From Nocardioides jejuensis (GTDB lineage Bacteria; Actinomycetota; Actinomycetes; Propionibacteriales; Nocardioidaceae): DNA of 64,000 bases. The stretch spans positions 62,001 to 126,000 of the forward strand of contig NZ_SJZJ01000016.1 in the NCBI RefSeq assembly GCF_004337475.1. Direction: 5' to 3'. A program made the position numbers and the translations under genes. The notes below the pieces were generated by a model that was not told the origin of the DNA, made no database searches, and saw only the letters and a list, made by a program, of their open reading frames with translations. How positions within the stretch are numbered: the stretch's first letter is position 1; each line of letters opens with the position of its first letter. Of the stretch, positions 17,833-26,188 are shown piece after piece.

Positions 17833-17901
17833 CTAGCGCGGACCCGCAGCACCTGTGGATGACGAACGACGCAAGGTCCTCGACTCGCGAATCCTGCGGG
17901 C

Positions 17902-18957
17902 ATGGGAAATCACCGCTGGGATCCACGCTGTACGCCGCCACGCAATCTTGTCCCGCCCGTCGCGGTCGACCCGCGCGGCGTCACAGGCCCCACGCCGAAG
18001 CAGGCACGCGGCCCGCGATGGCGACCCACCAGTCCCCGGATGTACGTGCCGGCCGACACCGACAGCGGCGTTCCTGAGCAACGCATCCTCGAGGCCGCCG
18101 CGCGTCTACCACCGCTCGGCGCCGTGACCGGGTGGGCCGCCTGCCGCCTGTACGGGGCCAACTTCCATGACGGCCTCGGCCGAGATGGCCAGACCGAGGT
18201 GCCTGTGGACCTTGTCGTGGGCTCTCGCGGCTGGACCCGCCCGGCCGCGGGAGTTCGACATACGTACGAGCGACTCGAACCAAGCGAGGTGGGAGTCGCG
18301 CAAGGGATCCGCGTCGTCAGCCCAGTCCGCGCAACGTTCGATGCCATGCGCCGGCAACGCAGCGTCCGCGAGGCCGTGGTCGAGTTGGAGAAGTCGGTCA
18401 TGGCTGACGTCGTCTCCATCCAGGCTGTGGCGGCCCACGCCGCCACGAAGAAGGGGGCCTGGCGCATCCAGCTCGTGCGCGATGCGCTCCCCCTCGCTCG
18501 CGAGAACGCGAAGTCACCTCAGGAGACCCGCACCCGCCTGGTCGCACACCTGGACGCCGGCATCACGGGCCTCCTCGTCAACGCAACCCTGCACACCATG
18601 AGCGGCGCGCTCATCGGGGAGTGCGACCTCGTCGATCCCGAGACCGGCCTGGTCATCGAGTACGACGGCGCCGATCACGAGCAGCAACCCAGACGCCACA
18701 GGGACGCCATCAAGTTCGAAGCCCTGCGCCACGCGGGAGCCGAGGTGCTCCGCGTGAGTCCTCAGCTTCTCCGCGAACCCGAACGATTGGCCGCTTCGAT
18801 GCGCGACGCCCAAGCGCGTGCCCGTTCGACGCGACCCGAGCAAAGGCGATGGCAGGTCGTGTCCAAGGCGACCGACCTCGACATGAGGCTGCGTCGCGAG
18901 CGCGACCTCGCGGCGTACTTCCAAGCCATGGACGCGGCCGCCAATACCGATCAGTAG
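17902..18957 (+). CDS. DUF559-type (Vsr/REase-fold) endonuclease-like protein
   Basis: 351 aa. The middle (GAVTGWAACRLYGANFHDG, then DLVVGSRGW) resembles the AbiEi-antitoxin-like region common in actinobacterial DUF559 proteins. The C-terminal part has ALIGECDLVDPETGLVIEYDG followed by a conserved Arg/His-Asp helix (QPRRHRDAIKFEALRHAGAE), the E-x-D...E-x-D pattern of PD-(D/E)xK nucleases. ATG 17902 has no clear ribosome-binding site, so the N-terminus is uncertain. The stop codon TAG lies inside the left arm of hairpin copy 2, and copy 1 lies 70 bp upstream, so the gene is bracketed by repeats. Target unknown; not part of a recognisable restriction system here. Confidence 0.75.
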   Translation: MGNHRWDPRCTPPRNLVPPVAVDPRGVTGPTPKQARGPRWRPTSPRMYVPADTDSGVPEQRILEAAARLPPLGAVTGWAACRLYGANFHDGLGRDGQTEVPVDLVVGSRGWTRPAAGVRHTYERLEPSEVGVAQGIRVVSPVRATFDAMRRQRSVREAVVELEKSVMADVVSIQAVAAHAATKKGAWRIQLVRDALPLARENAKSPQETRTRLVAHLDAGITGLLVNATLHTMSGALIGECDLVDPETGLVIEYDGADHEQQPRRHRDAIKFEALRHAGAEVLRVSPQLLREPERLAASMRDAQARARSTRPEQRRWQVVSKATDLDMRLRRERDLAAYFQAMDAAANTDQ

Positions 18958-18997
18958 CGCCCCCAAACCACCTGTGAAGGGGCGGTACTGATCGGTA
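18945..18997. repeat. 53-bp hairpin repeat, copy 2
   Basis: Arms TACCGATCAGTA (18945-18956) and TACTGATCGGTA (18986-18997) are identical to copy 1. The 29-nt centre differs in sequence but keeps pairing: CGCCCC (18958-18963) with GGGGCG (18979-18984). The left arm supplies the last codons and stop of the DUF559 gene. Same length and orientation as copy 1, 1,165 bp apart start to start. It lies between that gene and the convergent DAHP synthase gene, so it may also terminate transcription. Confidence 0.9.
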
Positions 18998-19013
18998 TCG
19001 CGAGCGATCTGGC

Positions 19014-20366
19014 TCAGGCGCGGGTGCGACCTGCGGCCAGCATGTCCGCGACGAGGAACGCCATCTCCAGCGACTGGACGCGGTTGAGGCGCGGGTCGCA
19101 GACGGACTCGTAGCGCTGGTTGAGGTCCTCGTCGGAGAGCATCTCGCCGCCGCCGACGCACTCGGTGACGTCGTCACCGGTCAGCTCGACGTGGAGGCCA
19201 CCGGGCCACGTGCCCACCGAGCGGTGCGCGTCGAAGAAGCCCTGGACCTCGTCGATGACGTCGTCGAAGCTGCGGGTCTTGTAGCCCGACGTCGCCTCGA
19301 ACGTGTTGCCGTGCATCGGGTCGCAGATCCAGGCGACGTTGAGGCCCTCGGCCTTCGCCTTCTCCAGCAGCGGCGGCAGACCCTCGCGGATCTTGCCGGC
19401 GCCGAAGCGGGTGATGAAGGTCAGGCGACCCGCCTCGTTGGCCGGGTTCAGCTTCGCGGCGAGCGCGAGCGCGTCGTCGGGCGACGTCGTCGGGCCGAGC
19501 TTCACACCGATCGGGTTCTGGATGTGGCTCAGCAGCTCGACGTGGGCACCGCTCAGCTGGCGGGTGCGCTCGCCGATCCAGACCATGTGCGCCGAGACGT
19601 CGTACGGCGCGTTGGTGCGGCTGTCGATGCGGGTCAGGGCGTGCTCGTACTCCAGCACGAGCGCCTCGTGGCTGTTGTAGAAGTCGACCCCGTGGAACTC
19701 CTTGGGGTCGGCGCCGATCGCCGTCATGAACTCGAGGGCCTTCTCGATCTCGGCGGCCATCTTCTCGTAGCGGCGACCCGCCGGCGAGGAGCGGACGAAG
19801 TCGGTGTTCCAGGTGTGGACCTGGCGCAGGTCGGCGTAGCCACCCGTCGTGAAGGCACGCACGAGGTTCAGCGTCGCGGCGGAGTTGTTGTAGACGTCGA
19901 CGAGACGCTGTGGGTCGGGGATCCGCGACGCCTCGGTGAAGTCGTAACCGTTGACAGCATCACCGCGGTACGCCGGCAGCGTCACGCCGTCGCGCGTCTC
20001 GAAGTCGCTCGAGCGCGGCTTGGCGTACTGACCGGCGATGCGGCCCAGCTTCACGACCGGGACGGAGCCGGCGTACGTCAGGACGACGGCCATCTGCAGC
20101 AGGACGCGGAGCTTGTTGCGGACGTTGTCGGCGGTGACCCCGGCGAACGTCTCGGCGCAGTCGCCACCCTGGAGGATGAAGGCCTCACCGCGCACGACGT
20201 CGGCGATCTTCGACTTCAGGTCGTCGCACTCACCAGCAAAGACCAGCGGCGGCGACGTGCGGAGCCTGTCGACCGCGAGGTCGAGGGCCGACGCGTCGGG
20301 ATAGGTCGGCTGCTGGGCAGCCCCCATCGCATGCAGCGCGGACAGGTCAGGAATGGTGCTGGTCAC
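19014..20366 (-). CDS. aroG: Class II 3-deoxy-7-phosphoheptulonate (DAHP) synthase
   Basis: 450 aa, plant-type (AroAII) DAHP synthase that condenses PEP and erythrose-4-phosphate in the first shikimate step. Landmarks in order: FAGECDDLKSKIADV, FILQGGDCAETFAG, PVVKLGRIAGQYAKPRSSDF, IGVKLGPTTSPDDAL, WICDPMHGNT and GGLHVELTGDDVTECVGG. GTG 20366 has TACCCT 7 nt upstream (leaderless). It is divergent from murL. The location near pknL matches Rv2178c (aroG) of M. tuberculosis. Confidence 0.95.
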   Translation of the reverse strand: MTSTIPDLSALHAMGAAQQPTYPDASALDLAVDRLRTSPPLVFAGECDDLKSKIADVVRGEAFILQGGDCAETFAGVTADNVRNKLRVLLQMAVVLTYAGSVPVVKLGRIAGQYAKPRSSDFETRDGVTLPAYRGDAVNGYDFTEASRIPDPQRLVDVYNNSAATLNLVRAFTTGGYADLRQVHTWNTDFVRSSPAGRRYEKMAAEIEKALEFMTAIGADPKEFHGVDFYNSHEALVLEYEHALTRIDSRTNAPYDVSAHMVWIGERTRQLSGAHVELLSHIQNPIGVKLGPTTSPDDALALAAKLNPANEAGRLTFITRFGAGKIREGLPPLLEKAKAEGLNVAWICDPMHGNTFEATSGYKTRSFDDVIDEVQGFFDAHRSVGTWPGGLHVELTGDDVTECVGGGEMLSDEDLNQRYESVCDPRLNRVQSLEMAFLVADMLAAGRTRA

Positions 20367-20477
20367 ACGGTCAAGGGTACGGGGCGCGACACGCGGTGTG
20401 CGAACCGGTTGTCACGCCGGGACCCGCTCCCGCGCGCTCCCCCGGGCACGGCGTCGGGGACGCCCTAGGATTGCCGC

Positions 20478-21821
20478 GTGTCCGACCTGTTGAACGTCGC
20501 CCCAGCCGAGCTCGTCTTCCACGTCGACGAGCCGCGGATCTCGCCGGACGGAGCGGTGATCGAGCTCGACTACCGGATCGCCCACGTCTCCACCGTCGGG
20601 CCGGTCGCCTCCCTCACCGAGACCATCACGCTGCCGTCCGTCGAGGCCCCCGTCGCGGTCGGTGACGGCTTCCGCGCGCTGGCCCGACTGCTGGCGCTCG
20701 CGGCTGGCACGTCGTACTACAAGGCGCTGGTGCCGGCGACGATCTCCGTCGCGGGCGGCCTGAACCCGGCCGAACGCCACTTCCTGGCCGAGGTCGTGAA
20801 GGGCGGGCTCGCGGAGTTCGCGTTCCGCAACAACCTACCGGACGCGCTCTTCCCGAGGATCACCGCTCCTGAGCTGCCGGCGCCTGCAGCGGCCGCTGTC
20901 GCGCCCAGCCACGCACGCGCCCTGGTCGCCGTCGGCGGTGGCAAGGACTCCATCGTCACGCTGGAGGGTGTACGCGGCGTGGCCGACGTGACGCTGTTCA
21001 GCGTCAACTCCTACGAGCCGATCACGCGCACGGCCGAGGCCTCCGGGCTGCCGCTGATCCAGGCCTCGCGCAAGCTCGACCCGGCGCTCTTCGCCCTCAA
21101 CGAAGCCGGAGCGCACAACGGCCACGTCCCCGTCACCGCGGTCAACTCGCTGATCGGCTGCCTGACTGCGCTGCGCGGAGGCATGGACACGGTCGTCTTC
21201 GCCAACGAGGCCTCCTCGTCGTACGGCAACCTCGAGTGGCACGGCGTCGAGGTCAACCACCAGTGGAGCAAGGGCATCGGCTTCGAGGGCCTGCTGCGCG
21301 AGGCGGTCTCGCCGTACGGCGTCGACTACGTGTCGTTCCTGCGGCCGCTGACCGAGCTGGCGATCGTCCGCCGCTTCGCTGCCCTGCCGTACCTGGATGT
21401 CTTCACGTCCTGCAACCGGGCCTTCCACCTCGACGCGTCGCGCCGGCGCAACTGGTGTGGCGAGTGCCCAAAGTGCACCTTCGTCTTCCTGATGCTGTCG
21501 CCGTTCGTGCCGAAGACGCAGATGGACTCGATCTTCGGCAAGGACCTCTTCGCCGATGCCGCGTTGCGGCCGTTGTTCCTCGACCTGCTCGCGATCGGCG
21601 ACGGCCACAAGCCGTTCGAGTGCGTGGGCGAGCCGAGCGAGTGCCGCGCGGCGTACACGCTCCTGCAGACGCATCCCGACTGGTCGGCGCACCCGTTCGT
21701 GACGGACCCGTCGCTGCGTTCGGCCGTCGTCAGCGAGGCTGAGGTGGAGGCGCTCTTCGCGTTCTCCGACCAGCACTTCCTGACCGGCTCGCTTGAGAAG
21801 GCCGCCCGTGAGGTTCTCTGA
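20478..21821 (+). CDS. murL: UDP-MurNAc-L-Ala-L-Glu epimerase MurL
   Basis: 447 aa. GGGKDSI near residue 152 is an ATP-pyrophosphatase-like loop; NGHVPVTAVNSLIG, GVEVNHQWSKGIGFEG, TSCNRAFHLD and NWCGECPKCTFVFL are, as I recall, conserved in MurL, the ATP-dependent enzyme first shown in Xanthomonas to convert the terminal L-Glu of UDP-MurNAc-L-Ala-L-Glu to D-Glu. The decisive context is the overlapping MurD2-type ligase downstream. GTG 20478 has TAGGAT 6 nt upstream (leaderless). A QueC-like role was considered, but the neighbour and the Cys block favour MurL. Confidence 0.85.
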   Translation: MSDLLNVAPAELVFHVDEPRISPDGAVIELDYRIAHVSTVGPVASLTETITLPSVEAPVAVGDGFRALARLLALAAGTSYYKALVPATISVAGGLNPAERHFLAEVVKGGLAEFAFRNNLPDALFPRITAPELPAPAAAAVAPSHARALVAVGGGKDSIVTLEGVRGVADVTLFSVNSYEPITRTAEASGLPLIQASRKLDPALFALNEAGAHNGHVPVTAVNSLIGCLTALRGGMDTVVFANEASSSYGNLEWHGVEVNHQWSKGIGFEGLLREAVSPYGVDYVSFLRPLTELAIVRRFAALPYLDVFTSCNRAFHLDASRRRNWCGECPKCTFVFLMLSPFVPKTQMDSIFGKDLFADAALRPLFLDLLAIGDGHKPFECVGEPSECRAAYTLLQTHPDWSAHPFVTDPSLRSAVVSEAEVEALFAFSDQHFLTGSLEKAAREVL

Positions 21822-23082
21822 CCTCGACGGGCGCCGGGTCGCCGTCTGGGGCCTGGGCCTCGAGGGACGCGCGGCACTCGCGGCGCTGTCCGCGCACGGC
21901 ATCGCGGCCTCGGTCGCCGAGTCGGATGCCGATGTCGACGTCCTGCGCGCCGCCGAGGTGATCGTGAAGTCGCCGGGCGTGCCGGTCTCCTCAGCGCTGT
22001 ACGCGTCGCTGGTCGAGGCGGGCGTGTCCTTCACGTCGAACACCGATCTGTGGCTCTCCTCCAACAGCGATCGAGCGATCGGCGTGACCGGCACCAAGGG
22101 CAAGTCGACGACCTCCTCGGCGATCGCGCACCTGCTCGCCGCGCTCGGCGAGGAGGTCTCGCTGGGCGGCAACATCGGCGTCTCGCTGCTCGACGCGGCC
22201 CCGACCGGCACGGTCGTGATGGAGGTGTCGAGCTACCAGGCCCAGTCGATCTCGGTGTCGCCGCGCGTGGCGGTCGTGACGTCGCTGTTCCCCGAGCACC
22301 TGCCGTGGCACGGCTCGGAGGAGCGCTACTTCTCCGACAAGCTGCGGCTGGTCTCGCAGGGTGCCTCGGTCGTCGTGGCGCCGGGGCACGACCTGGCTCT
22401 GGTCGAGCGGATCCGCGAGGTGCTGCCCAAGGGGGCCACGCTGCACCTCACCGGCGAGGGCCTGGACGCCGACGAGCGCGGCCTGCACTGGACCGGCGTC
22501 GGCTCGATCGCCCCGGCCGACCTGCCGCTCATCGGCGTGCACAACGCCCGCAACCTCGCCCTCGCCGTGCTCGCGGTGGCGGTCTCGCTCGACATCTCGG
22601 CGAGCGACCCGCGGGCACTGCAACTGCTCGACGGCGTACGCACGTTCCAGCCGCTGGCACACCGCATGGAGACGGTGCCCTCGCGGGACGGACGCCGCTG
22701 GATCGACGACTCGCTCGCGACCGCGCCCGAAGCGGTCATCGCGGCGCTGTCCGTCTTCCCGTCCGAGCCGGTGGCGCTGATCCTCGGCGGCGCCGATCGC
22801 GGCCTCGACCTGTCGCCGCTGGCGGCCTACCTGCGTGGGCGGCACGCGCCGGTGCACCTGCTGCTGATCGGTCCTGCCGGGGCGCGTTTCGGCCGCGAGC
22901 AGACCGTCGACCTCCCGCACGCGGCGATCGAGTTCGGGCGGATGGCTGACGCGGTTGAGTGGGGCCTCTCCATCGCCAACCCGGCGAACGTCGTCCTGCT
23001 CTCCCCCGGCGCTCCGTCGTTCGACGAGTACAAGGACTACGCCGATCGCGCCAGGCACATGTGCGAGCTGATCGCGCCCTGA
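21808..23082 (+). CDS. murD2: UDP-MurNAc-L-Ala--L-Glu ligase, MurD2 type
   Basis: 424 aa Mur ligase. GRRVAVWGLGLEGRAALAAL is the N-terminal UDP-binding region, GVTGTKGKSTTSSA the ATP loop near residue 93, and VMEVSSYQ, FPEHLPWHGS, GVHNARNLALAV and HRMETV follow in MurD order. The catalytic region reads FPEHLPWHGS where common MurD has NITPDHLDRH. GTG 21808 overlaps the MurL stop by 14 bp, so the two are coupled. Together they would load L-Glu and then invert it, bypassing glutamate racemase. A canonical murD in the dcw cluster outside the window is possible. Confidence 0.85.
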   Translation: MRFSDLDGRRVAVWGLGLEGRAALAALSAHGIAASVAESDADVDVLRAAEVIVKSPGVPVSSALYASLVEAGVSFTSNTDLWLSSNSDRAIGVTGTKGKSTTSSAIAHLLAALGEEVSLGGNIGVSLLDAAPTGTVVMEVSSYQAQSISVSPRVAVVTSLFPEHLPWHGSEERYFSDKLRLVSQGASVVVAPGHDLALVERIREVLPKGATLHLTGEGLDADERGLHWTGVGSIAPADLPLIGVHNARNLALAVLAVAVSLDISASDPRALQLLDGVRTFQPLAHRMETVPSRDGRRWIDDSLATAPEAVIAALSVFPSEPVALILGGADRGLDLSPLAAYLRGRHAPVHLLLIGPAGARFGREQTVDLPHAAIEFGRMADAVEWGLSIANPANVVLLSPGAPSFDEYKDYADRARHMCELIAP

Positions 23083-23125
23083 CAGAAGTTGTCCGCTGCT
23101 TCCACCCGAACCCACTGCTCCGTGC

Positions 23126-23653
23126 GTGAATACGGGTGTGAGGCAGGACTTCGAAAGCTGGGTGCACGCTCGGTCGCAGACGCTGGCCCGCTCGGCGTAC
23201 CTGCTCACGGGTGACGTGCACCTGGCCGAGGACCTGGTCCAGGAGACCCTGGGCCGCGTCGCACAGCACTGGGACCGCGTCCTGCGGAAGGGATCCCCGA
23301 ACGCCTACGCCCACCAGGTGATGAACAACCTGGCGATCGACGGATGGCGGCGCCGCTCCCGACGTCTGTACGAGGTCACCGCGCCCGAAGCGGTCGACGG
23401 GCGGAGCGTTCCGGACAGTCCGGTGGAACGCGTCGCCCTGCGCCAGGCGCTGCTTCGGCTGACGCCGAAGCAGCGGGCCGTCCTCGTCCTGCGGTTCTAC
23501 GAGGACTACACCGAGGTGCAGACCGCGCACCTTCTGGGCTGCTCGACGAGCACCGTGAAGTCCCAGACCCGTCACGCCCTGCAGCGGCTACGGGACCTGG
23601 CGCCCGACGTACTGGCCGAGTTCGACGACCGCCCGGAGGTGGCACTGCCATGA
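23126..23653 (+). CDS. SigE-family ECF RNA polymerase sigma factor
   Basis: 175 aa. Region 2 reads RSAYLLTGDVHLAEDLVQET and the linker NAYAHQVMNNLAIDGWRRR; region 4 has LTPKQRAVLVLRFYEDYTEV followed by the HTH LLGCSTSTVKSQTRHALQRL. This is the small actinobacterial SigE-type (SigE70) ECF group. GTG 23126 is the longest start, GTG 23138 (RQDFESW) an equally good one; neither has a clear ribosome-binding site. The following membrane protein overlaps its stop as ATGA and is the likely partner. No target promoter could be identified. Confidence 0.88.
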   Translation: MNTGVRQDFESWVHARSQTLARSAYLLTGDVHLAEDLVQETLGRVAQHWDRVLRKGSPNAYAHQVMNNLAIDGWRRRSRRLYEVTAPEAVDGRSVPDSPVERVALRQALLRLTPKQRAVLVLRFYEDYTEVQTAHLLGCSTSTVKSQTRHALQRLRDLAPDVLAEFDDRPEVALP

Positions 23654-24975
23654 GCTCCCTGCGTGACCATCTCGACGACCTCGCCCGCGACCCCGGGCAC
23701 GACGTCCGCATCGACGTCGAGGCGGCCTGGTCCAGCGGCCAGCGTCGGCGTGCGGGGCGGCGTATGCGCACCGCGGCCTTCGGCGTCGCGGCTGTGGCAA
23801 TCGCGGCGACGAGCCTGCCGTTGGCGAGCGAGGTGACATCGATGCCGAGCTCGGCGGACGGCGATGCGCAGGTGGCCTCCCACTATCCGCAGCGCCTCGA
23901 CTACGTGTACCGCGACAGCTCATTGCCTGCTGACAGCGGCCCGCTAGCGGGAGTCGTTCAGCGAAGCCACGAAGACTTTTTCGGGTCGTGGGCGGTGTCA
24001 CCCGGCGGCCGGATGTGGCGGATCGAGGACGTGTACGGCGAGTCGGTGTCGATCTCGCCTGACGGTGTCCACCTCGTCTATCTGAAGGGCAAGAACGCAG
24101 CCGACGCGAACCTCGCGATCACCGACCAGACGACCGGGCACGTCACGCGGTTCGACGAGATCAGCCTGGGCGCCACGGACGCGCAGCACCCGGAGCCGCG
24201 TGAGCGGTACTTCCACAGCGACCAGATGCCGGCGTTCTGGAACGCTGGCTCCTCGGCGGTCTTCCTGCAACTCGGGGACTACCGGGCGCGGCGAGACACG
24301 GTGGCAGCTGGGGTGCTCGGTACCGATGGCTCAATGACGATCATCCGGAACAGCCGAGATCTCCCGTCGGGATCCCAGCCTGTCGGCTGGTTCAGCACGA
24401 CCACCGTCGGCTTCGTGAAGGAGACGAAGTCAGCGCCCCGGGTCATGGAGGTCGACGTCCGGACCGGCCGCGTGACGAGGACCTTCGCGCTGCACGACCC
24501 CGAGCCCTTCGTCTCCCAGTGGTACGCGTCGCTGTCACCGGACGGCAACGAGATCATGACGCGCAACGAGAGCGAGGGCAGTCAGCCCTTCCGCTTCTTC
24601 AGCGCTCGCGGCAGCGGCGCCGGCTCACTGCGGACGAAGATGCCGGTGCCCAGCGATCTCTCCGGCCCGTGTCAGCCGACCTGGACCTCGACAGACGTCT
24701 ACCTCCCGACAGACAGCAACACGGGCGACAACGGCTCCGTGCTCTACCGCGTCAACGGCGGGCACCCGATCGTCGCCGATCCGCGGCTCGGCGCCGGCTG
24801 CTCGGTGTGGGCCGCCCGTGCCCTCGAGGGAGGCCCGGAGCGCACCCTCGGTGGGCTGCTCTTCGGCACCGACTCGACCTGGCTGTCGTGGCACTGGCGC
24901 GAGCTCAGTGCAGCGCTCGCCGCACTGCTGGCGGTCGGCCTCGGCGTCGGGGCGTTCAGGATCCGGCGGCGCTGA
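23650..24975 (+). CDS. Membrane-anchored sensor-like protein coupled to the sigma factor (possible anti-sigma)
   Basis: 441 aa. A short N-terminal cytoplasmic segment (LRDHLDDLARDPGHDV, about 45 residues), one helix near 45-65, a large extracytoplasmic region with beta-propeller-like repeats (SISPDGVHLVYLKG, SLSPDGNEIMT) and a second helix near 415-435 ending RIRRR. ATG 23650 overlaps the sigma stop. I see no zinc anti-sigma motif, so an anti-sigma function is inferred from coupling only. The last 20 bp overlap the opposing VOC gene. Confidence 0.7.
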   Translation: MSSLRDHLDDLARDPGHDVRIDVEAAWSSGQRRRAGRRMRTAAFGVAAVAIAATSLPLASEVTSMPSSADGDAQVASHYPQRLDYVYRDSSLPADSGPLAGVVQRSHEDFFGSWAVSPGGRMWRIEDVYGESVSISPDGVHLVYLKGKNAADANLAITDQTTGHVTRFDEISLGATDAQHPEPRERYFHSDQMPAFWNAGSSAVFLQLGDYRARRDTVAAGVLGTDGSMTIIRNSRDLPSGSQPVGWFSTTTVGFVKETKSAPRVMEVDVRTGRVTRTFALHDPEPFVSQWYASLSPDGNEIMTRNESEGSQPFRFFSARGSGAGSLRTKMPVPSDLSGPCQPTWTSTDVYLPTDSNTGDNGSVLYRVNGGHPIVADPRLGAGCSVWAARALEGGPERTLGGLLFGTDSTWLSWHWRELSAALAALLAVGLGVGAFRIRRR

Positions 24976-25351
24976 CCGGCGCGATCCGCTGGCGCAGCAG
25001 GCAGAACTCGTTGCCCTCCGGGTCCTGCAGGACGTGCCACGACTCCTCGCCGGTCTGGCCGATGTCGGCCTTGCGGGCCCCAAGGGCGAGCAGGCGCTCG
25101 AGCTCGGCGGCCTGATCGCGGTCGGTGGCGTTGACGTCGATGTGCAGTCGCGGCTTGTGCGGATCCGGCTCGTCGCTCTTGCTCAGGAAGATCGTCGGCT
25201 GGCTGCCGCCGAAGCCGTCACGCGCACCGATCTCGATGCTGCCGTCGTCCTCGGTGCCGAGGACGACGAAGTCGAGGACCTCGCACCAGAACCGTGCGAG
25301 CAGCTCCGGATCGCGGCAGTCGAGGACAAGTTCTCCGATGCGGCAGGCCAT
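24956..25351 (-). CDS. VOC-superfamily (glyoxalase-like) protein
   Basis: 131 aa. RIGELVLDCRDPELLARFWC opens the domain; LHIDVNATDRDQAAELERLL and WHVLQDPEGNEFCLL are the second-half beta-alpha-beta-beta-beta elements of the glyoxalase/bleomycin-resistance fold (glyoxalase_6 type). ATG 25351 has TACCGT 7 nt upstream (leaderless). Divergent from kynA. The substrate is unknown; such single-domain VOC proteins are numerous in actinobacteria. Confidence 0.85.
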   Translation of the reverse strand: MACRIGELVLDCRDPELLARFWCEVLDFVVLGTEDDGSIEIGARDGFGGSQPTIFLSKSDEPDPHKPRLHIDVNATDRDQAAELERLLALGARKADIGQTGEESWHVLQDPEGNEFCLLRQRIAPVSAAGS

Positions 25352-25390
25352 GTCTCGCACGGTACTCCGACGTCCATGCATGATGGCGAG

Positions 25391-26188
25391 GTGACATCCC
25401 ACACCGAATCCGGTGCCGCCCACCCCGCGGTCACCTACAGCTCCTACCTCGCCCTCGACGACGTGCTCTCGGCGCAGCATCCGCGCTCCGACGAGCACGA
25501 CGAGCTCCTCTTCATCGTCATCCACCAGACCTACGAGCTCTGGTTCAAGCAGCTGCTGCACGAGCTCGCGTACCTGCAGCGCAACCTCGAGGGCGGCAGC
25601 ACCGCCCGCGCCGAGCACGCGCTCCGCCGGATCCTGACGATCTTCAAGACGATCGTCGCCCAGGTCGACGTACTCGAGACGATGACGCCGCGGCAGTTCA
25701 CCAGCTTCCGCGGGCGGCTGGCGCAGTCGAGCGGCTTCCAGTCGGCGCAGTTCCGCGAGCTCGAGGCGGTCCTCGGCCGCCGCGACTCCTCCGTCTTCGA
25801 GCACTACCCCGCAGGCGCGGAGCGTGACCGCATCGTGGCGGCGATGTCGCGACCGTCGGTCTACGACTCGTTCACGACCTACCTCGCCCGCCACGGGTAC
25901 GCCGCCACCCCGCGCGCCGACGTCGGCTCGCCGGTCGAGGCACGCGAGGACGTCCAGGCCGTGCTGCTCGCGGTCTACGGCGACGACGGTGACGCGGCCC
26001 GGGTGGCCGAGCGGCTCGTCGACCTCGACGAGGGGCTGATGGAGTGGCGCTACCGGCACGTGAAGATGGTCGAGCGCACCATCGGCATGAAGCCGGGCAC
26101 GGGCGGGTCGGCCGGGGCGGCGTACCTCCGCACGACGCTGGACCGACCGATGTTCCCCGACCTCTGGGCGATCCGGAGCTCGCTGTGA
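25391..26188 (+). CDS. kynA: Tryptophan 2,3-dioxygenase
   Basis: 265 aa from GTG 25391; ATG 25376 is an in-frame alternative. Haem enzyme that opens the indole ring of tryptophan to N-formylkynurenine. YSSYLALDDVLSAQHP, HDELLFIVIHQTYELWFKQL, TPRQFTSFRGRLAQSSGFQS and LMEWRYRHVKMVERTIGMK with the proximal His, then GTGGSAG, are classical TDO motifs. It overlaps kynU as GTGA. Formamidase (kynB) is not beside it. Confidence 0.94.
   Translation: MTSHTESGAAHPAVTYSSYLALDDVLSAQHPRSDEHDELLFIVIHQTYELWFKQLLHELAYLQRNLEGGSTARAEHALRRILTIFKTIVAQVDVLETMTPRQFTSFRGRLAQSSGFQSAQFRELEAVLGRRDSSVFEHYPAGAERDRIVAAMSRPSVYDSFTTYLARHGYAATPRADVGSPVEAREDVQAVLLAVYGDDGDAARVAERLVDLDEGLMEWRYRHVKMVERTIGMKPGTGGSAGAAYLRTTLDRPMFPDLWAIRSSL

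Noticed and set aside
20478..21821. QueC/ExsB-type PP-loop enzyme
   Set aside because: The GGGKDS loop alone fits, but length, the SCNRAF and WCGECPKC blocks and the overlapping MurD2-type ligase fit MurL better.
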